The notes below the pieces were generated by a model. The model did not search any database, was not told where the DNA came from, and was given only the letters and a program-made list of their open reading frames with translations. Shown one piece after another: positions 25,273-34,273 of a stretch of 64,000 nucleotides of DNA; position 1 is the stretch's first letter; each line of letters opens with the position of its first letter. The stretch lies in the NCBI RefSeq assembly GCF_026420845.1, contig NZ_JAOWCB010000004.1, positions 124,001-188,000 of the forward strand, read 5' to 3'. The translations under genes were made by a program, and so were the position numbers. Origin of the DNA: Streptomyces sp. PR69. Its GTDB lineage: Bacteria > Actinomycetota > Actinomycetes > Streptomycetales > Streptomycetaceae.

Positions 25273-27267
25273 ATGAGACAGACCATCGCCCCGGACACCC
25301 CCGACAGTGCGCCTCCCGCCGAAGCGGCCGACGACCGGCCACTGTGGCATCGGCTCGCCGCGGGCCGGTGGGGCCACGGCCGCGCCGCGACCGCTGTGGG
25401 CTACGGCGTGCTCGCCCTCACGCTCGCACTCGGCTGTTTCCAGATCTACACCGCCGTCAGCCTGAGCCTCAACTCCTACCTCCAGCGAGTGCTGCACCTG
25501 ATGTTCGTGCTCGTGCTGGTCTTCGTCACCCGGCCGGCCGGCAAGGGCCGCTGGGCGCGACGCCTGCCGATGGCCGTCGTCGACGCGCTTCTCGTGCTCG
25601 CCGCTGTGACCGTGAGCCTGTATCCCGTACTGGACTACGACGGGATCGTCGCCCGCACCGGAATACCCTCCACCGCCGACCTGGTCATGGGCGCCGTGGC
25701 CGTTCTGCTGCTGCTGGAGGCGTGCCGACGGGCGATCGGCGCCTTCATGGCCACGCTGGTGACCTGTTTCCTGGTATACGCCTGGATCGGGCCGCTGCTG
25801 CCCGGTCTGCTGTCCCATCGCGGCTATACCGTCCAGCGCATCGTCTCTCACAGCTATCTGTTCCAGGAGGGCATATACGGCCTTGCCCTGGGCGTCGCCG
25901 CGTCCTTCGTGTTCATGTTCATCTTCTTCGGGGCGGTGCTGGAGAAGACGGGTGGCGGCAACTTCTTCATCAACATCGCCTACGTGCTCACCGGCAGGTA
26001 CCGCGGCGGCCCCGCCAAGGGAGCGGTCGTGGCGAGCGCCTTCATGGGATCGGTGTCCGGCAGCGCGATCGCCAACACGGTCACCACGGGCGCCTTCACC
26101 ATCCCGATGATGAAGAAGGTCGGCTACCGGCCGCACGAGGCCGGCGGAATGGAGGCGGCCGCCTCCACGGGAGGGCAGCTGCTCCCGCCGATCATGGGTG
26201 CCGGCGCCTTCGTCATGGCCGAGCTGATCGGCGTGCCCTACATCGAGATCGTCAAGGTGGCGATCATCCCCGCACTGATGTACTTCGCGGTGATCTTCCT
26301 GTTCGTCGACATCCTGGCCCGGCGGCAGGGGATCAGGGGGCTGCCCGCCGAAGACCTCCCCCGCCTGCGCGAGGTGATGGCCGGCGGCTTCCACTTCCTG
26401 CCTCCCTTCGTCGTGCTGGTCACTCTGCTCATGTTGCACGTCACGCCGCTGCTCGCCGGTCTCTACGCCACCGCCGCGCTGGCCGCGGTGGCCATGCTCC
26501 GCGCCAGCAGCCGGCTGAGCCTGAAGGAGTTCGGGGAGGTCTTCACCCTGGCCGCCCGCAACACGCTCTCCGTCTCGGTGGCCACCGCGGCCGCGGGCGT
26601 CGTGGTCGGGGTGGTGGGGCTGACCGGCCTGGGCCTGAAGTTCTCCAGCATGATGCTGAGCTGGGGCGGCGGCTATCTGCTGCCGACCCTGCTGCTGATC
26701 GCGATCGCCTCGATGGTGCTCGGGATGGGGCTGCCCGTCACCGCCGCATACATCGTGCTGATCGTGCTCGCCGGTCCCGCGCTGCTCGACCTGGGTGTGC
26801 CGCTGATCGTCGCGCACATGATCGTCTACTGGTACAGCCAGGACTCCAACGTGACACCACCGGTGGCACTGTCCGGTTTCGCGGCGGCGGGAATCGCCGG
26901 TTCCTCCCCGATGCGTACGAGCGTGGCGGCGTGGAAGTTCTCCAAGGGGCTCTATGTGATCCCGCTGCTGATGGCCTACTCGCCACTGCTGCTCAACGGA
27001 CCGGTCACCGAGGTCGTTCTCGCGGTGGTGACCGGCCTCATCGGCCTGCTGGCCTTCGCCGTGGCCATCGAGGGCTTCTGGCTGCGCAGGACCACCCCAC
27101 TTGAGCGACTGGCGGCGGTCGCAGCCACCGGCCTGCTGCTCAGCCCCTACCTGGTCGCCGACGCGATCGGGGCGGCACTGGCGCTGGCGGTGGTGGCGAC
27201 CCAGTTGAAGGGCCCCCGGCCGCCCGAACCATCGGCCCCCAAGGCAGAGGCCGCCTCGGCGGCCTGA
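25273..27267 (+). CDS. TRAP transporter fused permease (DctQM-type, TAXI class)
   Basis: A membrane protein of 664 residues with the small and large TRAP subunits fused, as usual for TAXI systems. The N-terminal third has four helices (GYGVLALTLALGCFQIY, LHLMFVLVLVFVT, LPMAVVDALLVLAAVTVSL, LVMGAVAVLLLLEA). The rest is the DctM-like domain, with FVFMFIFFGAVLEKTGGG, FMGSVSGSAIANTVTTGAFTIPMMKKVGY, EAAASTGGQLLPPIMGAGAF and, later, QDSNVTPPVALSGFAAAGIAG. It would import the ligand captured by the lipoprotein encoded just upstream. There is no clear Shine-Dalgarno sequence before the ATG at 25273. Confidence 0.93.
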   Translation: MRQTIAPDTPDSAPPAEAADDRPLWHRLAAGRWGHGRAATAVGYGVLALTLALGCFQIYTAVSLSLNSYLQRVLHLMFVLVLVFVTRPAGKGRWARRLPMAVVDALLVLAAVTVSLYPVLDYDGIVARTGIPSTADLVMGAVAVLLLLEACRRAIGAFMATLVTCFLVYAWIGPLLPGLLSHRGYTVQRIVSHSYLFQEGIYGLALGVAASFVFMFIFFGAVLEKTGGGNFFINIAYVLTGRYRGGPAKGAVVASAFMGSVSGSAIANTVTTGAFTIPMMKKVGYRPHEAGGMEAAASTGGQLLPPIMGAGAFVMAELIGVPYIEIVKVAIIPALMYFAVIFLFVDILARRQGIRGLPAEDLPRLREVMAGGFHFLPPFVVLVTLLMLHVTPLLAGLYATAALAAVAMLRASSRLSLKEFGEVFTLAARNTLSVSVATAAAGVVVGVVGLTGLGLKFSSMMLSWGGGYLLPTLLLIAIASMVLGMGLPVTAAYIVLIVLAGPALLDLGVPLIVAHMIVYWYSQDSNVTPPVALSGFAAAGIAGSSPMRTSVAAWKFSKGLYVIPLLMAYSPLLLNGPVTEVVLAVVTGLIGLLAFAVAIEGFWLRRTTPLERLAAVAATGLLLSPYLVADAIGAALALAVVATQLKGPRPPEPSAPKAEAASAA

Positions 27268-27452
27268 CCCGCAGTCCGAAGCGCATCCGCAACGTCCCCG
27301 CCTGCTGCCTGCAGGTTCCCGGCGCCCGCACACCGCAACAAGGTCCATCGGACGGCGGCCGGCCACCCATCACCCGGGGATTAGGCTGAATCGCGTGGGC
27401 CGTGGGTGCGGCTTCGCGGTCAGCTGGGTTCGTCGTGTCCAGGGAGGCCTCC

Positions 27453-28412
27453 ATGCCGGTGGCTCGTCCGCTCGCTGCCGCTGTCACCCTGATGGCGGTG
27501 CTGCTCACCGCATGTTCCGGAAGCGACGCGCCGCCTCGGCCGGCCGGGGAGATCAGCGTGGCCACCGGCAATCGCGGCGGCGTCTACGCGGTGTACGGGG
27601 GCGGGTACGCCGAGCTCATCGATCGGCGGCTGCCCGGCGCGACCGCGCCGGTCCTGTACACGGGGGGCAGCGTCGACAATCTGCGCCGGGTGGGCGCGTG
27701 CGAGGCCCGAGTGGCCTTCACGCTCGCTGATTCCGCCGCGGACGCCGCCGCCGGGCGCGCGCCGTTCAGCGAGCCGGTGCCGGTGGTGGCGCTGGCCGCG
27801 CTCTACGACAACTACGTGCAGCTCGTGGTCCCCGCCGACAGCGAGGTGCGCAGCGTGGCGGATCTGCGCGGGCGGCGGGTCTCCCTGGGGTCTGTGGGCT
27901 CGGGTACCGCGGTCATCGCCGAGCGGATCCTGGACGTGGCCGGGCTCTCCCCGGACGGCGACGTCGAGGGAGAGCGGCTCGATGTGCGCGCGTCGGCGTC
28001 CGCGCTGGCCGAGGGGCGGATCGACGCGTTCTTCTGGAGCGGAGGCCTGCCCACGGCGGCGATCACGGAGCTGTGGCAGACCACGCCGGTCCGCCTGGTG
28101 GATCTCGGCGATGTGGTCGGCCCCCTGACCCGGTCCTACGGTGACCTGTATATGGAGACCACCGTGCCGGCCGTCGTCTACGGCGAGCAGAGTGCGGTGA
28201 GCACGGTGAGCGTGCCGAACTTCCTGGTGGTGCGGCCGGACATGCCGGAGGCGGAGGCGTACTGGCTGACCCGGGTGCTGTTCGAGGGACAGCAGGAGCT
28301 CATCCGCGTCCACCCGGAGGCCCGTCGGCTCGATCGCCGTACGGCGATCGCCACCTACCCGCTGGAGCTGCACCCGGGCGCGGAGCGCTGGTACCGGGAG
28401 TCCCAGCCCTGA
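27453..28412 (+). CDS. Second TAXI-family solute-binding lipoprotein
   Basis: A protein of 319 residues with lipobox LLTAC (C21) and TAXI signatures (ISVATGNRGGVYAVYGGGYAELI, LYTGGSVDNLRRVGACEARVAFT, GRRVSLGSVGSGTAVIAERIL). It is clearly diverged from the first binding protein. GGAGG lies 5 bases before the ATG at 27453. It ends 12 bases from a convergent histidine kinase gene. Lying between a complete TAXI transporter and a two-component system, it may be an accessory binding protein that presents ligand to the kinase, or a second receptor for the same permease. Confidence 0.9.
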   Translation: MPVARPLAAAVTLMAVLLTACSGSDAPPRPAGEISVATGNRGGVYAVYGGGYAELIDRRLPGATAPVLYTGGSVDNLRRVGACEARVAFTLADSAADAAAGRAPFSEPVPVVALAALYDNYVQLVVPADSEVRSVADLRGRRVSLGSVGSGTAVIAERILDVAGLSPDGDVEGERLDVRASASALAEGRIDAFFWSGGLPTAAITELWQTTPVRLVDLGDVVGPLTRSYGDLYMETTVPAVVYGEQSAVSTVSVPNFLVVRPDMPEAEAYWLTRVLFEGQQELIRVHPEARRLDRRTAIATYPLELHPGAERWYRESQP

Positions 28413-28424
28413 CACATGCCGTGG

Positions 28425-29861
28425 TCAGGCCGCCGTATCCGGGGGCGGGGGAGCGGCGGGCAGCCGCACGGTCGCCGCGAGGCCGTGCGGCTCGGCTGCC
28501 GCGAGGCGCAGTTCGCCGCCGCCTGCCTCAACCATCAGGCGGGTGAGGGCGAGTCCGAGGCCCGTGCCCCGGACGTTCTGGTGACGGGTGCTGCGCCAGA
28601 ACCGCCCGCCCGCCTGGGGCAGCTCTTCCGTGGTCAGTCCGGTGCCGCCGTCGCGCACCGTCACGTCCACCACCGCGTCGTCCCGCCCCGCGCCTTCGTG
28701 GCCGTCGTCGCTGTCCCCGCCCGGGGCCCGGGTGACCGAGACGCTGACCGGGGTGCCGTCGCCGAACTTGAGGGCGTTGTCGAGCAGGGTGTCCAGGGCG
28801 TGGTCGAGGCTGTCGGGCAGGGACAGCGCGCTCACCCCCTCCGGAACCTGCGTGCTGAGCGGGACGCCCTCCGCCTGGTAGGCCGTGCGCCAGGCGTCGA
28901 CCCGGTGGGCGACCACGGCCGTGACGTCGACGGCCACGCGCTCCGCTTCGGACGCCTCCGTCCTGGCCATCCGCAGCAGCCCGTCGAGGATCTCACCGAA
29001 CCGGTCGGCCTCCTCGGCGGCGGCGTGCAGTTCGTGCAGGCCATGCGGATCGTTCACGTAGTCCTCAAGGTTCTCCACGCGCAGCCGGAGCGCGGTCAGC
29101 GGATTGCGCAGCTGGTGGGAGGCCTGTGCCACGAACGCGCGCTGCTGCTCCTGCGAGGCGTGCATGCTGTCCGCCATCACATTGAAGCTGTTGGCGAGCC
29201 GGCGCAGCTCCGGAGCGCCGGTCCGCTCCGAGACCTTGGTCTTCAGCCGCCCGAGGGCCACCTCGTGTGTGGCCCGGTCCAGCTCGTGAACCGGGCGGAG
29301 CACCCAGCGCACCACCGGGGCCGCCACCGCGATCACCACGGCGGCGAGTGCGCCCAGGCTGCCCAGGGCGACGAGGGTCAGATGGTCGGCGACCTCGGAG
29401 CGGGCCCGGTCGCTGGGCGAGACGATGAGCACGGCGCCCAGCACACGGCCATCGCGCTTGACCGACTCGGCCAGGACGAAGGGGCGGTCGTCCCACGGCC
29501 ACATCAGGGCGGGCTGCCGTGCGGGCCGGTCGGCGAGGGCACGCAGCAGCGCCGTGCGGACCCGCGGCTCCTCCAGGTCGAGCGGGCGCGGCGCGACGAC
29601 GATCTCTCTGTCCGCATCGACGACGGCGACCACAGAGTCGTACAGGGCGGTGTAGCGGTCGGCGGCCGCTTCCAGGCGGTCGGTCCTGCCCGACTCCAGG
29701 GCGGTGGCGGCCATGTCGGCGAACCAGGCGCCGTCCTGGACGCGTCCGATGAACGAGGTCTGGACCGTGTGCTCCGCGGTGGCCCGGACCAGAGGGACGC
29801 TGAGTGCCAGGATGAGGCCCGTAACCAGGGCGAAAACGATGACGAGGAGTCGGCGGCGCAT
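28425..29861 (-). CDS. Sensor histidine kinase
   Basis: A protein of 478 residues. An N-terminal membrane helix (5-24) is followed by an extracytoplasmic domain of about 135 residues. A second helix (161-185) leads to a HAMP-like linker, the H-box ASHQLRNPLTALRLR with phospho-acceptor H249, and an ATPase domain with LLDNALKFG (N box), VRDGGTGL (G1) and GTGLGLALTRLM (G2). The gene lies 9 bases downstream of its response regulator. The pairing with a convergent TAXI binding protein recalls TctE-type citrate sensing systems. Confidence 0.92.
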   Translation of the reverse strand: MRRRLLVIVFALVTGLILALSVPLVRATAEHTVQTSFIGRVQDGAWFADMAATALESGRTDRLEAAADRYTALYDSVVAVVDADREIVVAPRPLDLEEPRVRTALLRALADRPARQPALMWPWDDRPFVLAESVKRDGRVLGAVLIVSPSDRARSEVADHLTLVALGSLGALAAVVIAVAAPVVRWVLRPVHELDRATHEVALGRLKTKVSERTGAPELRRLANSFNVMADSMHASQEQQRAFVAQASHQLRNPLTALRLRVENLEDYVNDPHGLHELHAAAEEADRFGEILDGLLRMARTEASEAERVAVDVTAVVAHRVDAWRTAYQAEGVPLSTQVPEGVSALSLPDSLDHALDTLLDNALKFGDGTPVSVSVTRAPGGDSDDGHEGAGRDDAVVDVTVRDGGTGLTTEELPQAGGRFWRSTRHQNVRGTGLGLALTRLMVEAGGGELRLAAAEPHGLAATVRLPAAPPPPDTAA

Positions 29862-29870
29862 CGGTGGGGC

Positions 29871-30638
29871 TCAGATGTCGGCCGGCGTGGGCGGCGCGGC
29901 GGAGGCCGAATGGCCCGGGTCTGAGGGCGGCGGCACTTCCGGCGCGGTGGCCGACGCCGCCTCCGGGGATGCTTCGTCGGCGGCTGTGAGGCGGTAGCCG
30001 ACGCCTCGCACAGTCCGCACCACGCTTCCCGCCCGTCCCAGCTTTCCCCGCAGGTTGGCCATGTGCACGTCGAGGGTGCGCGACATGCCGTCGTACGTCG
30101 TGTGCCACACCTCGACGATGATGCGGTCCCGGGGCACGGCGGCGCCGTCGGCGCGCACCAGCACGGCCAGGAGGTCGAATTCCTTGCGGGTCAGCGGCAC
30201 CGGCTGCCCGTCCAGGGTGACCGTGCGCCGCGGCAGGTCGATCTCAAGGCCGCCGATGGTGACGAGCCGGTCCTCGCGGGCGCGCCGGGGCATGCTGCGC
30301 CGGAGCACCGCCTCGATACGGGCGAGCAGCTCGGCGGCGCTGAACGGTTTCACCACGTAGTCGTCGGCGCCGCTGCGCAGCCCCCGCACCCGGTCGGGTT
30401 CGCCTCCCCTGGCGGTCACCGCGATGACCGGGACGGAGCCGCGGGCACGCAGCTCCCGGCACACCTCGATGCCGTCCCCGTCCGGCAGGCCCAGGTCCAG
30501 CAGGACCAGATCGACGGCCGGCGCGGCCAGTGCGTCGGCGGCACTGGCCGCGCGCCACACCTCGTACCCGTTGCGCCGCAGCGAGCCGGTCAGGGCCTCG
30601 GCGACCCGGTTGTCGTCCTCGACAAGCAGTATGCGCAC
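29871..30638 (-). CDS. OmpR-family response regulator
   Basis: A protein of 255 residues. Receiver domain (1-120) with the acidic pair ED at 7-8, phospho-acceptor D48 (LVLLDLGLPDGDG), the conserved T in VTARGG and K in VVKPFSAAEL. The C-terminal winged helix contains LTRKEFDLLAVLV, IIVEVW and RTLDVHMANLRGKLG...RTVRGVGYRL. A disordered Ala/Pro/Ser tail ends the protein. The GTG at 30638 has GGGAGG five bases upstream; the longer frame upstream is unlikely to be coding. An A/T-rich stretch before it (minus strand CTTAACATAGGTTTAGGG, about 30757-30774) is a plausible promoter. It probably controls the neighbouring TAXI genes. Confidence 0.92.
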   Translation of the reverse strand: MRILLVEDDNRVAEALTGSLRRNGYEVWRAASAADALAAPAVDLVLLDLGLPDGDGIEVCRELRARGSVPVIAVTARGGEPDRVRGLRSGADDYVVKPFSAAELLARIEAVLRRSMPRRAREDRLVTIGGLEIDLPRRTVTLDGQPVPLTRKEFDLLAVLVRADGAAVPRDRIIVEVWHTTYDGMSRTLDVHMANLRGKLGRAGSVVRTVRGVGYRLTAADEASPEAASATAPEVPPPSDPGHSASAAPPTPADI

Positions 30639-30805
30639 AGAGCCTCCCAGTGCCTCGCACGCCGGATCTTCACGTCCCGCCAGGGCGTGGATGCCGAGTG
30701 CAGGGGTCCGGGCCGTCGAGTCGAGCGTAGAAGTGATCTCCGTCACCCAACCCTAAACCTATGTTAAGAGCACCGGCGTCCCCTGTTGCCAGCACGGGCG
30801 GGCCG

Positions 30806-30823
30806 AGGGCCCGCGCAGGCCCT
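30806..30823 (-). terminator. Hairpin after the ricin-domain gene
   Basis: AGGGCC and GGCCCT form a 6-bp inverted repeat around CGCGCA, 34 bases beyond the stop codon of the minus-strand gene at 30857. It probably separates that gene from the response regulator gene downstream. Confidence 0.35.
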
Positions 30824-30856
30824 GACCGGAATGGGCCAGGGGAGGATGGCAGGCCG

Positions 30857-32173
30857 CTACGGGGCCGTGGTGAAGACGAAGCTCTCAGAGTTGTAGTAGT
30901 TGGGGAGCCGGGCGAGATAGGAGCCCTGCCTGGGCGGGTTCTCACGCCACCAGTCCTCAGGACCGAGGAGGTGGGAGGAATAGTCGCTTCCGTGAACCGT
31001 CGGCGCGAAGTGGAGGCGGAAGGCGCCTTCGTCTGACTGCGGCTTGGTGATCCACAGCTGGATGGTGCGCTGAGCGGAGTAGCTGTTGTGGCAGTCGCTC
31101 TGGACGACCCTGACGACGTTTCCCCCGCCGTCGGTGCCGTCGAGGCATTTGTGTGTACCCACGTTGCGGAGCTGGTGAGCGCCGTAGCCGGCCGCCACGG
31201 TCTCCCAGCGCTGCCGGGCCGCCCCCGCATCGCAGACATCGAGACGCAGCATCGCCCCGTCGGCCGGACTCTGCACGGCCACACAGAGTCCGGTGCTTCG
31301 GTTGACGAGCTGGAAACCGGCGGGGGGACGAGGCGGTGTGTGCCCGGGGGAAGTGACCGACGCAGCCGCGGCAGCGACCGGAGCCGTGGTCTTGGCGGGA
31401 GCGGTCGGGGCGTGAGGGGTCGCCGGCGGCCCGGAGGCGGCGCCGGCAGTCCGGGACGGAGAGGCGGACGCGACGGCTGACGGCTCGGCGGTCGGGAGAG
31501 CCGACCCCGGAGCAGCGACGGTCGTGCGAGCCAGTGGGCTCCCGGTGTCCCCGGAGGCGCCCGAGAAGGCGACGACGGCTGCCCCAAGCGCGGTGACGGT
31601 CGCTCCTGCCACGGCCGCGGCGCGCGACGGCGAGGCCGTGACCAGCGCCCGTAGCCGACTGGCAACGCCCGGGGTGAAGGACGGCCCGGCAGGCGCTGCC
31701 GCGCACGGCGTCTGCTCCCTGGGGACCGGGTGGTCCTCGTCACCGCTCTCCGCCCGCACGGTGGCTGCGGCGGCGCTCGCGGAGCTGAGGAGAACTTCGA
31801 CGAGAGCGGACGCAGTCGCACCGTGGACCGCGGTGAGTTCGGCGCGGACCAGGGCGCAGCTGGAGCAGGCGTCAGCGTGCAGGTCGAGTTCCGGGGAGCG
31901 GTGGGAGACACCGCCTCTCACCGCGTCGTCCAATACGGCGGCGAGGTGGCGGCAGGTTCGGCTGGGGGCCTCGGCAGCGTAGAACCTCAGATACGCGTCG
32001 CTCAGCTGCCGTCGTGCAGAGATGGAGCCGCGTCCCCTCGTGCCGGGTTCGGAGGCTGGTGCCACGTCTTCTGAAGTTACGGCCAGTTGGGGGCACAGGA
32101 CTGCCTGATCGGCCGGATCCAGGCTGCGGAAGGCACGCAGGAGCAGGGGGTCGTCGGCGGCCATAGGGGTCAC
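30857..32173 (-). CDS. Zinc-finger / transmembrane / ricin-lectin protein
   Basis: A protein of 438 residues in four parts. (1) A short helical start (LLLRAFRSLDPADQAVL) reminiscent of a degraded sigma-factor region. (2) A zinc-finger anti-sigma-like motif HADACSSC (H99, C103, C106). (3) One membrane helix (AAVAGATVTALGAAVVAFSG, about 185-205). (4) After an Ala/Pro/Thr linker, an extracellular ricin-type beta-trefoil lectin domain (about 290-438) with LVNRSTGLCVAV, LRLDVCDAGAARQRWETV and NVGTHKCLDG. The GTG at 32173 follows AGGAGCACC. The layout suggests a membrane sensor that binds sugar outside and a sigma factor or regulator inside. No partner sigma factor is adjacent. Confidence 0.82.
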   Translation of the reverse strand: MTPMAADDPLLLRAFRSLDPADQAVLCPQLAVTSEDVAPASEPGTRGRGSISARRQLSDAYLRFYAAEAPSRTCRHLAAVLDDAVRGGVSHRSPELDLHADACSSCALVRAELTAVHGATASALVEVLLSSASAAAATVRAESGDEDHPVPREQTPCAAAPAGPSFTPGVASRLRALVTASPSRAAAVAGATVTALGAAVVAFSGASGDTGSPLARTTVAAPGSALPTAEPSAVASASPSRTAGAASGPPATPHAPTAPAKTTAPVAAAAASVTSPGHTPPRPPAGFQLVNRSTGLCVAVQSPADGAMLRLDVCDAGAARQRWETVAAGYGAHQLRNVGTHKCLDGTDGGGNVVRVVQSDCHNSYSAQRTIQLWITKPQSDEGAFRLHFAPTVHGSDYSSHLLGPEDWWRENPPRQGSYLARLPNYYNSESFVFTTAP

Positions 32174-32791
32174 GGTGCTCCTCGTGCATGTTTCAAGCTG
32201 TCGCGCGGGTGCTGCTGGTCTTGCGTGTTCAGGGGAGGGCGCCGACCGGCCCGACAAGTGATCACTGAAGGTTGCTCTGAGGAGGGGATGGCCAAGAACT
32301 ACGTGGACCGCTGTGCCCGGAACAATGTCTGTCGCCTGTCCTGATCTCTTCGGGAATCGCATAGTGGAGGTGCGCTGCCTTGGGCGTCAAGTGCTCCGCG
32401 ATAAGGACCTGTTGCTGACCTCTCGCTTTTTCAGATGTGAGGAGGCGGCCATGACAGCGGCCATCGCGCCTTCGAGCTTCTCTCGCCATACGTGCTGCTC
32501 GGCGGCGCTCCGCTGCTCCATCCAGACCTTGCGCAGGGTGAGCCCCTGCCAGTCCGCCTCACGGCGCAGGTGCGGCCCAGTTCACACGGGAGAGCGGCAA
32601 CCGATTACTCTCCTGTGACCTGAGACACATCTGGCTGGTTTGCGCCGCCTTTACTATGTGTGAGAGCGGGGTCAGCCTCCCCGCCCCTGAACCAGCGAGC
32701 TGAGAAGGAGCTACGGTCCCGCAATGGGTGAGCCTCCCAGTACGAGCCGTGCCATCCCCGACCCGTCCCAGAGTGAAGCGGGGGTGGCACG
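32174..32791. other. Intergenic region, mostly non-coding
   Basis: About 620 bases of lower G+C than the surroundings, between the divergent ricin-domain gene and the first CNNM gene. Only one short plausible reading frame (32387-32521, minus) is visible. Its lower G+C and the remnant frame suggest a decayed or inserted segment. Confidence 0.5.
32387..32521 (-). pseudogene. Small ORF or gene remnant (44 residues)
   Basis: A frame open from about 32590 to 32387 reads LRREADWQGLTLRKVW, then from an ATG at 32521 MEQRSAAEQHVWREKLEGAM and ends with a charged tail. The amphipathic, charged composition looks like real protein rather than a shadow, but it is short and belongs to no family I know. 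AAGG lies 6 bases before the ATG. It may be a remnant of a helical protein or a small gene. Confidence 0.25.
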
Positions 32792-34273
32792 GTGACCGAG
32801 ATACTTCTGCTGTTCCTCGCTCTCGCCCTGACCCTCGCCTGCGCCGTGTTCGTCGCGGCGGAGTTCTCGCTGACCACCGTGGAGCGCGGCGAGCTCGAGC
32901 GGGCCGCGCAGGCCGGTGAGCGCGGGGCCGCCGGGGCCCTGAAGGCCGCCAAACGGCTGACGTTCCAGCTGTCCGGCGCCCAGCTGGGCATCACCGTGAC
33001 CTCGCTGGTCATCGGCATGCTCGCGGAGCCTTCGCTGGCGATGCTGCTGCACGGGCCGCTGACGTCCGCCGGGCTGCCCTCGGGCGCGGTGCCGACGGTC
33101 GCCACACTGCTCGGCGTGGCTGCCTCCACCGTGGTGCTGATGGTGGTCGGCGAGCTGGTGCCCAAGAACTGGGCGATCTCCAGCCCGCTGGCCGTGGCCA
33201 AGGTGGTGGCGGGCCCGCAGCGGGTCTTCACCGCCGCGTTCGCGCCGCTGATCCGCCATCTGAACAACACGGCGAACCGCCTGGTGCGCCGCTTCGGACT
33301 GGAGCCCGCAGAGGAGCTGGCCTCCGCCCGCACCCCCGAGGAGCTGGTGGCGCTCGCGCAGCACTCCGCCCGGGAGGGCGCGATCGAGCAGGACTCGGCC
33401 GAGCTGTTCGTGCGCACCCTGCATCTGGGCTCGCTGAACGCGGAGAACGTGATGACGCCCCGCGTCGACGTGCAGGCCCTGGAGGCGCACGCCACCGCCG
33501 CGGACGCCGCGAATCTCACCCTGGCGACCGGGCTTTCCCGCTTCCCGGTCTACCGGGACACCCTCGACCATGTGATCGGCACCGTGCACATCCGCGATGT
33601 GCTCGCCCTGGACGAGTCGGTGCGCACCCGCACCCCGGTGACCGACCTGGCCACCGAGCCGCTGCTGGTGCCCGACTCGCTGCCGGTGGACCGGCTGCTG
33701 GCCCGGCTGCGGCAGACCCGCACGATGGCCGTGGTGATCGACGAGTACGGCGGCACCGCGGGCGTGGCGACGGTCGAGGACATCGTCGAGGAGGTCGTCG
33801 GCGAGGTCCGCGACGAGCACGACCCGCATGAGCGGCCGGATCTGCTGCCGGTGGAGCCGGCGGCGGACGGCCGTACGGCATGGGAGGCGGACGGCTCCGT
33901 CCGGCTCGACCAGCTGGCGCAGATCGGCTTCAGCGCGCCCGACGGACCGTACGAGACCCTGGCGGGTCTGATCGCCAACCGGCTGGAGCGCATTCCGCGC
34001 ACCGGCGACCGGCTGGACGTGGACGGCTGGCAGTTCACGGTGGCGCATGTCGACCACCACCGGGCCGACCAGGTCCGCATCGCCGCGCCCGCACCCGAGG
34101 GCGGCGAGACGGCGGGCGAGACGGTGACGGAGCCGGCCCGCGCCGAAGTGCCCGTGCCCGCACCCGCACCCGCACCCGTCGGCGAACCCGTGGGCGAACC
34201 CGTCCCGACCGCCGGTTCCGCCGCCGGGGCCGCCCCGGCGTCCGCCGTGCAGATCGCCGAGGAAGTCCGATGA
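32792..34273 (+). CDS. CNNM/CorC-type (hemolysin C-like) membrane protein
   Basis: A protein of 493 residues. The DUF21 (CNNM) membrane domain occupies about 1-190, with AAEFSLTTVERGELERAA, QLGITVTSLVIGMLAEPSL and GELVPKNWAISSP. Two CBS domains follow (VMTPRVDVQALEAH, RFPVYRDTLDHVIGTVHIRDVLA, then TMAVVIDEYGGTAGVATVEDIVEEVVGEV). A CorC_HlyC domain follows, and the C-terminal tail is Pro/Ala/Glu-rich. Such proteins take part in magnesium or other divalent-cation efflux. The GTG start at 32792 follows a G-rich stretch. The next gene, a paralogue, overlaps by four bases (ATGA), so the pair is one operon and may form a heterodimer. Confidence 0.9.
   Translation: MTEILLLFLALALTLACAVFVAAEFSLTTVERGELERAAQAGERGAAGALKAAKRLTFQLSGAQLGITVTSLVIGMLAEPSLAMLLHGPLTSAGLPSGAVPTVATLLGVAASTVVLMVVGELVPKNWAISSPLAVAKVVAGPQRVFTAAFAPLIRHLNNTANRLVRRFGLEPAEELASARTPEELVALAQHSAREGAIEQDSAELFVRTLHLGSLNAENVMTPRVDVQALEAHATAADAANLTLATGLSRFPVYRDTLDHVIGTVHIRDVLALDESVRTRTPVTDLATEPLLVPDSLPVDRLLARLRQTRTMAVVIDEYGGTAGVATVEDIVEEVVGEVRDEHDPHERPDLLPVEPAADGRTAWEADGSVRLDQLAQIGFSAPDGPYETLAGLIANRLERIPRTGDRLDVDGWQFTVAHVDHHRADQVRIAAPAPEGGETAGETVTEPARAEVPVPAPAPAPVGEPVGEPVPTAGSAAGAAPASAVQIAEEVR

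Noticed and set aside
25240..27366. 708-residue open frame on the minus strand
   Set aside because: It is antisense to the TRAP permease, rich in His/Arg/Gln/Gly with no domain; a G+C-bias shadow.
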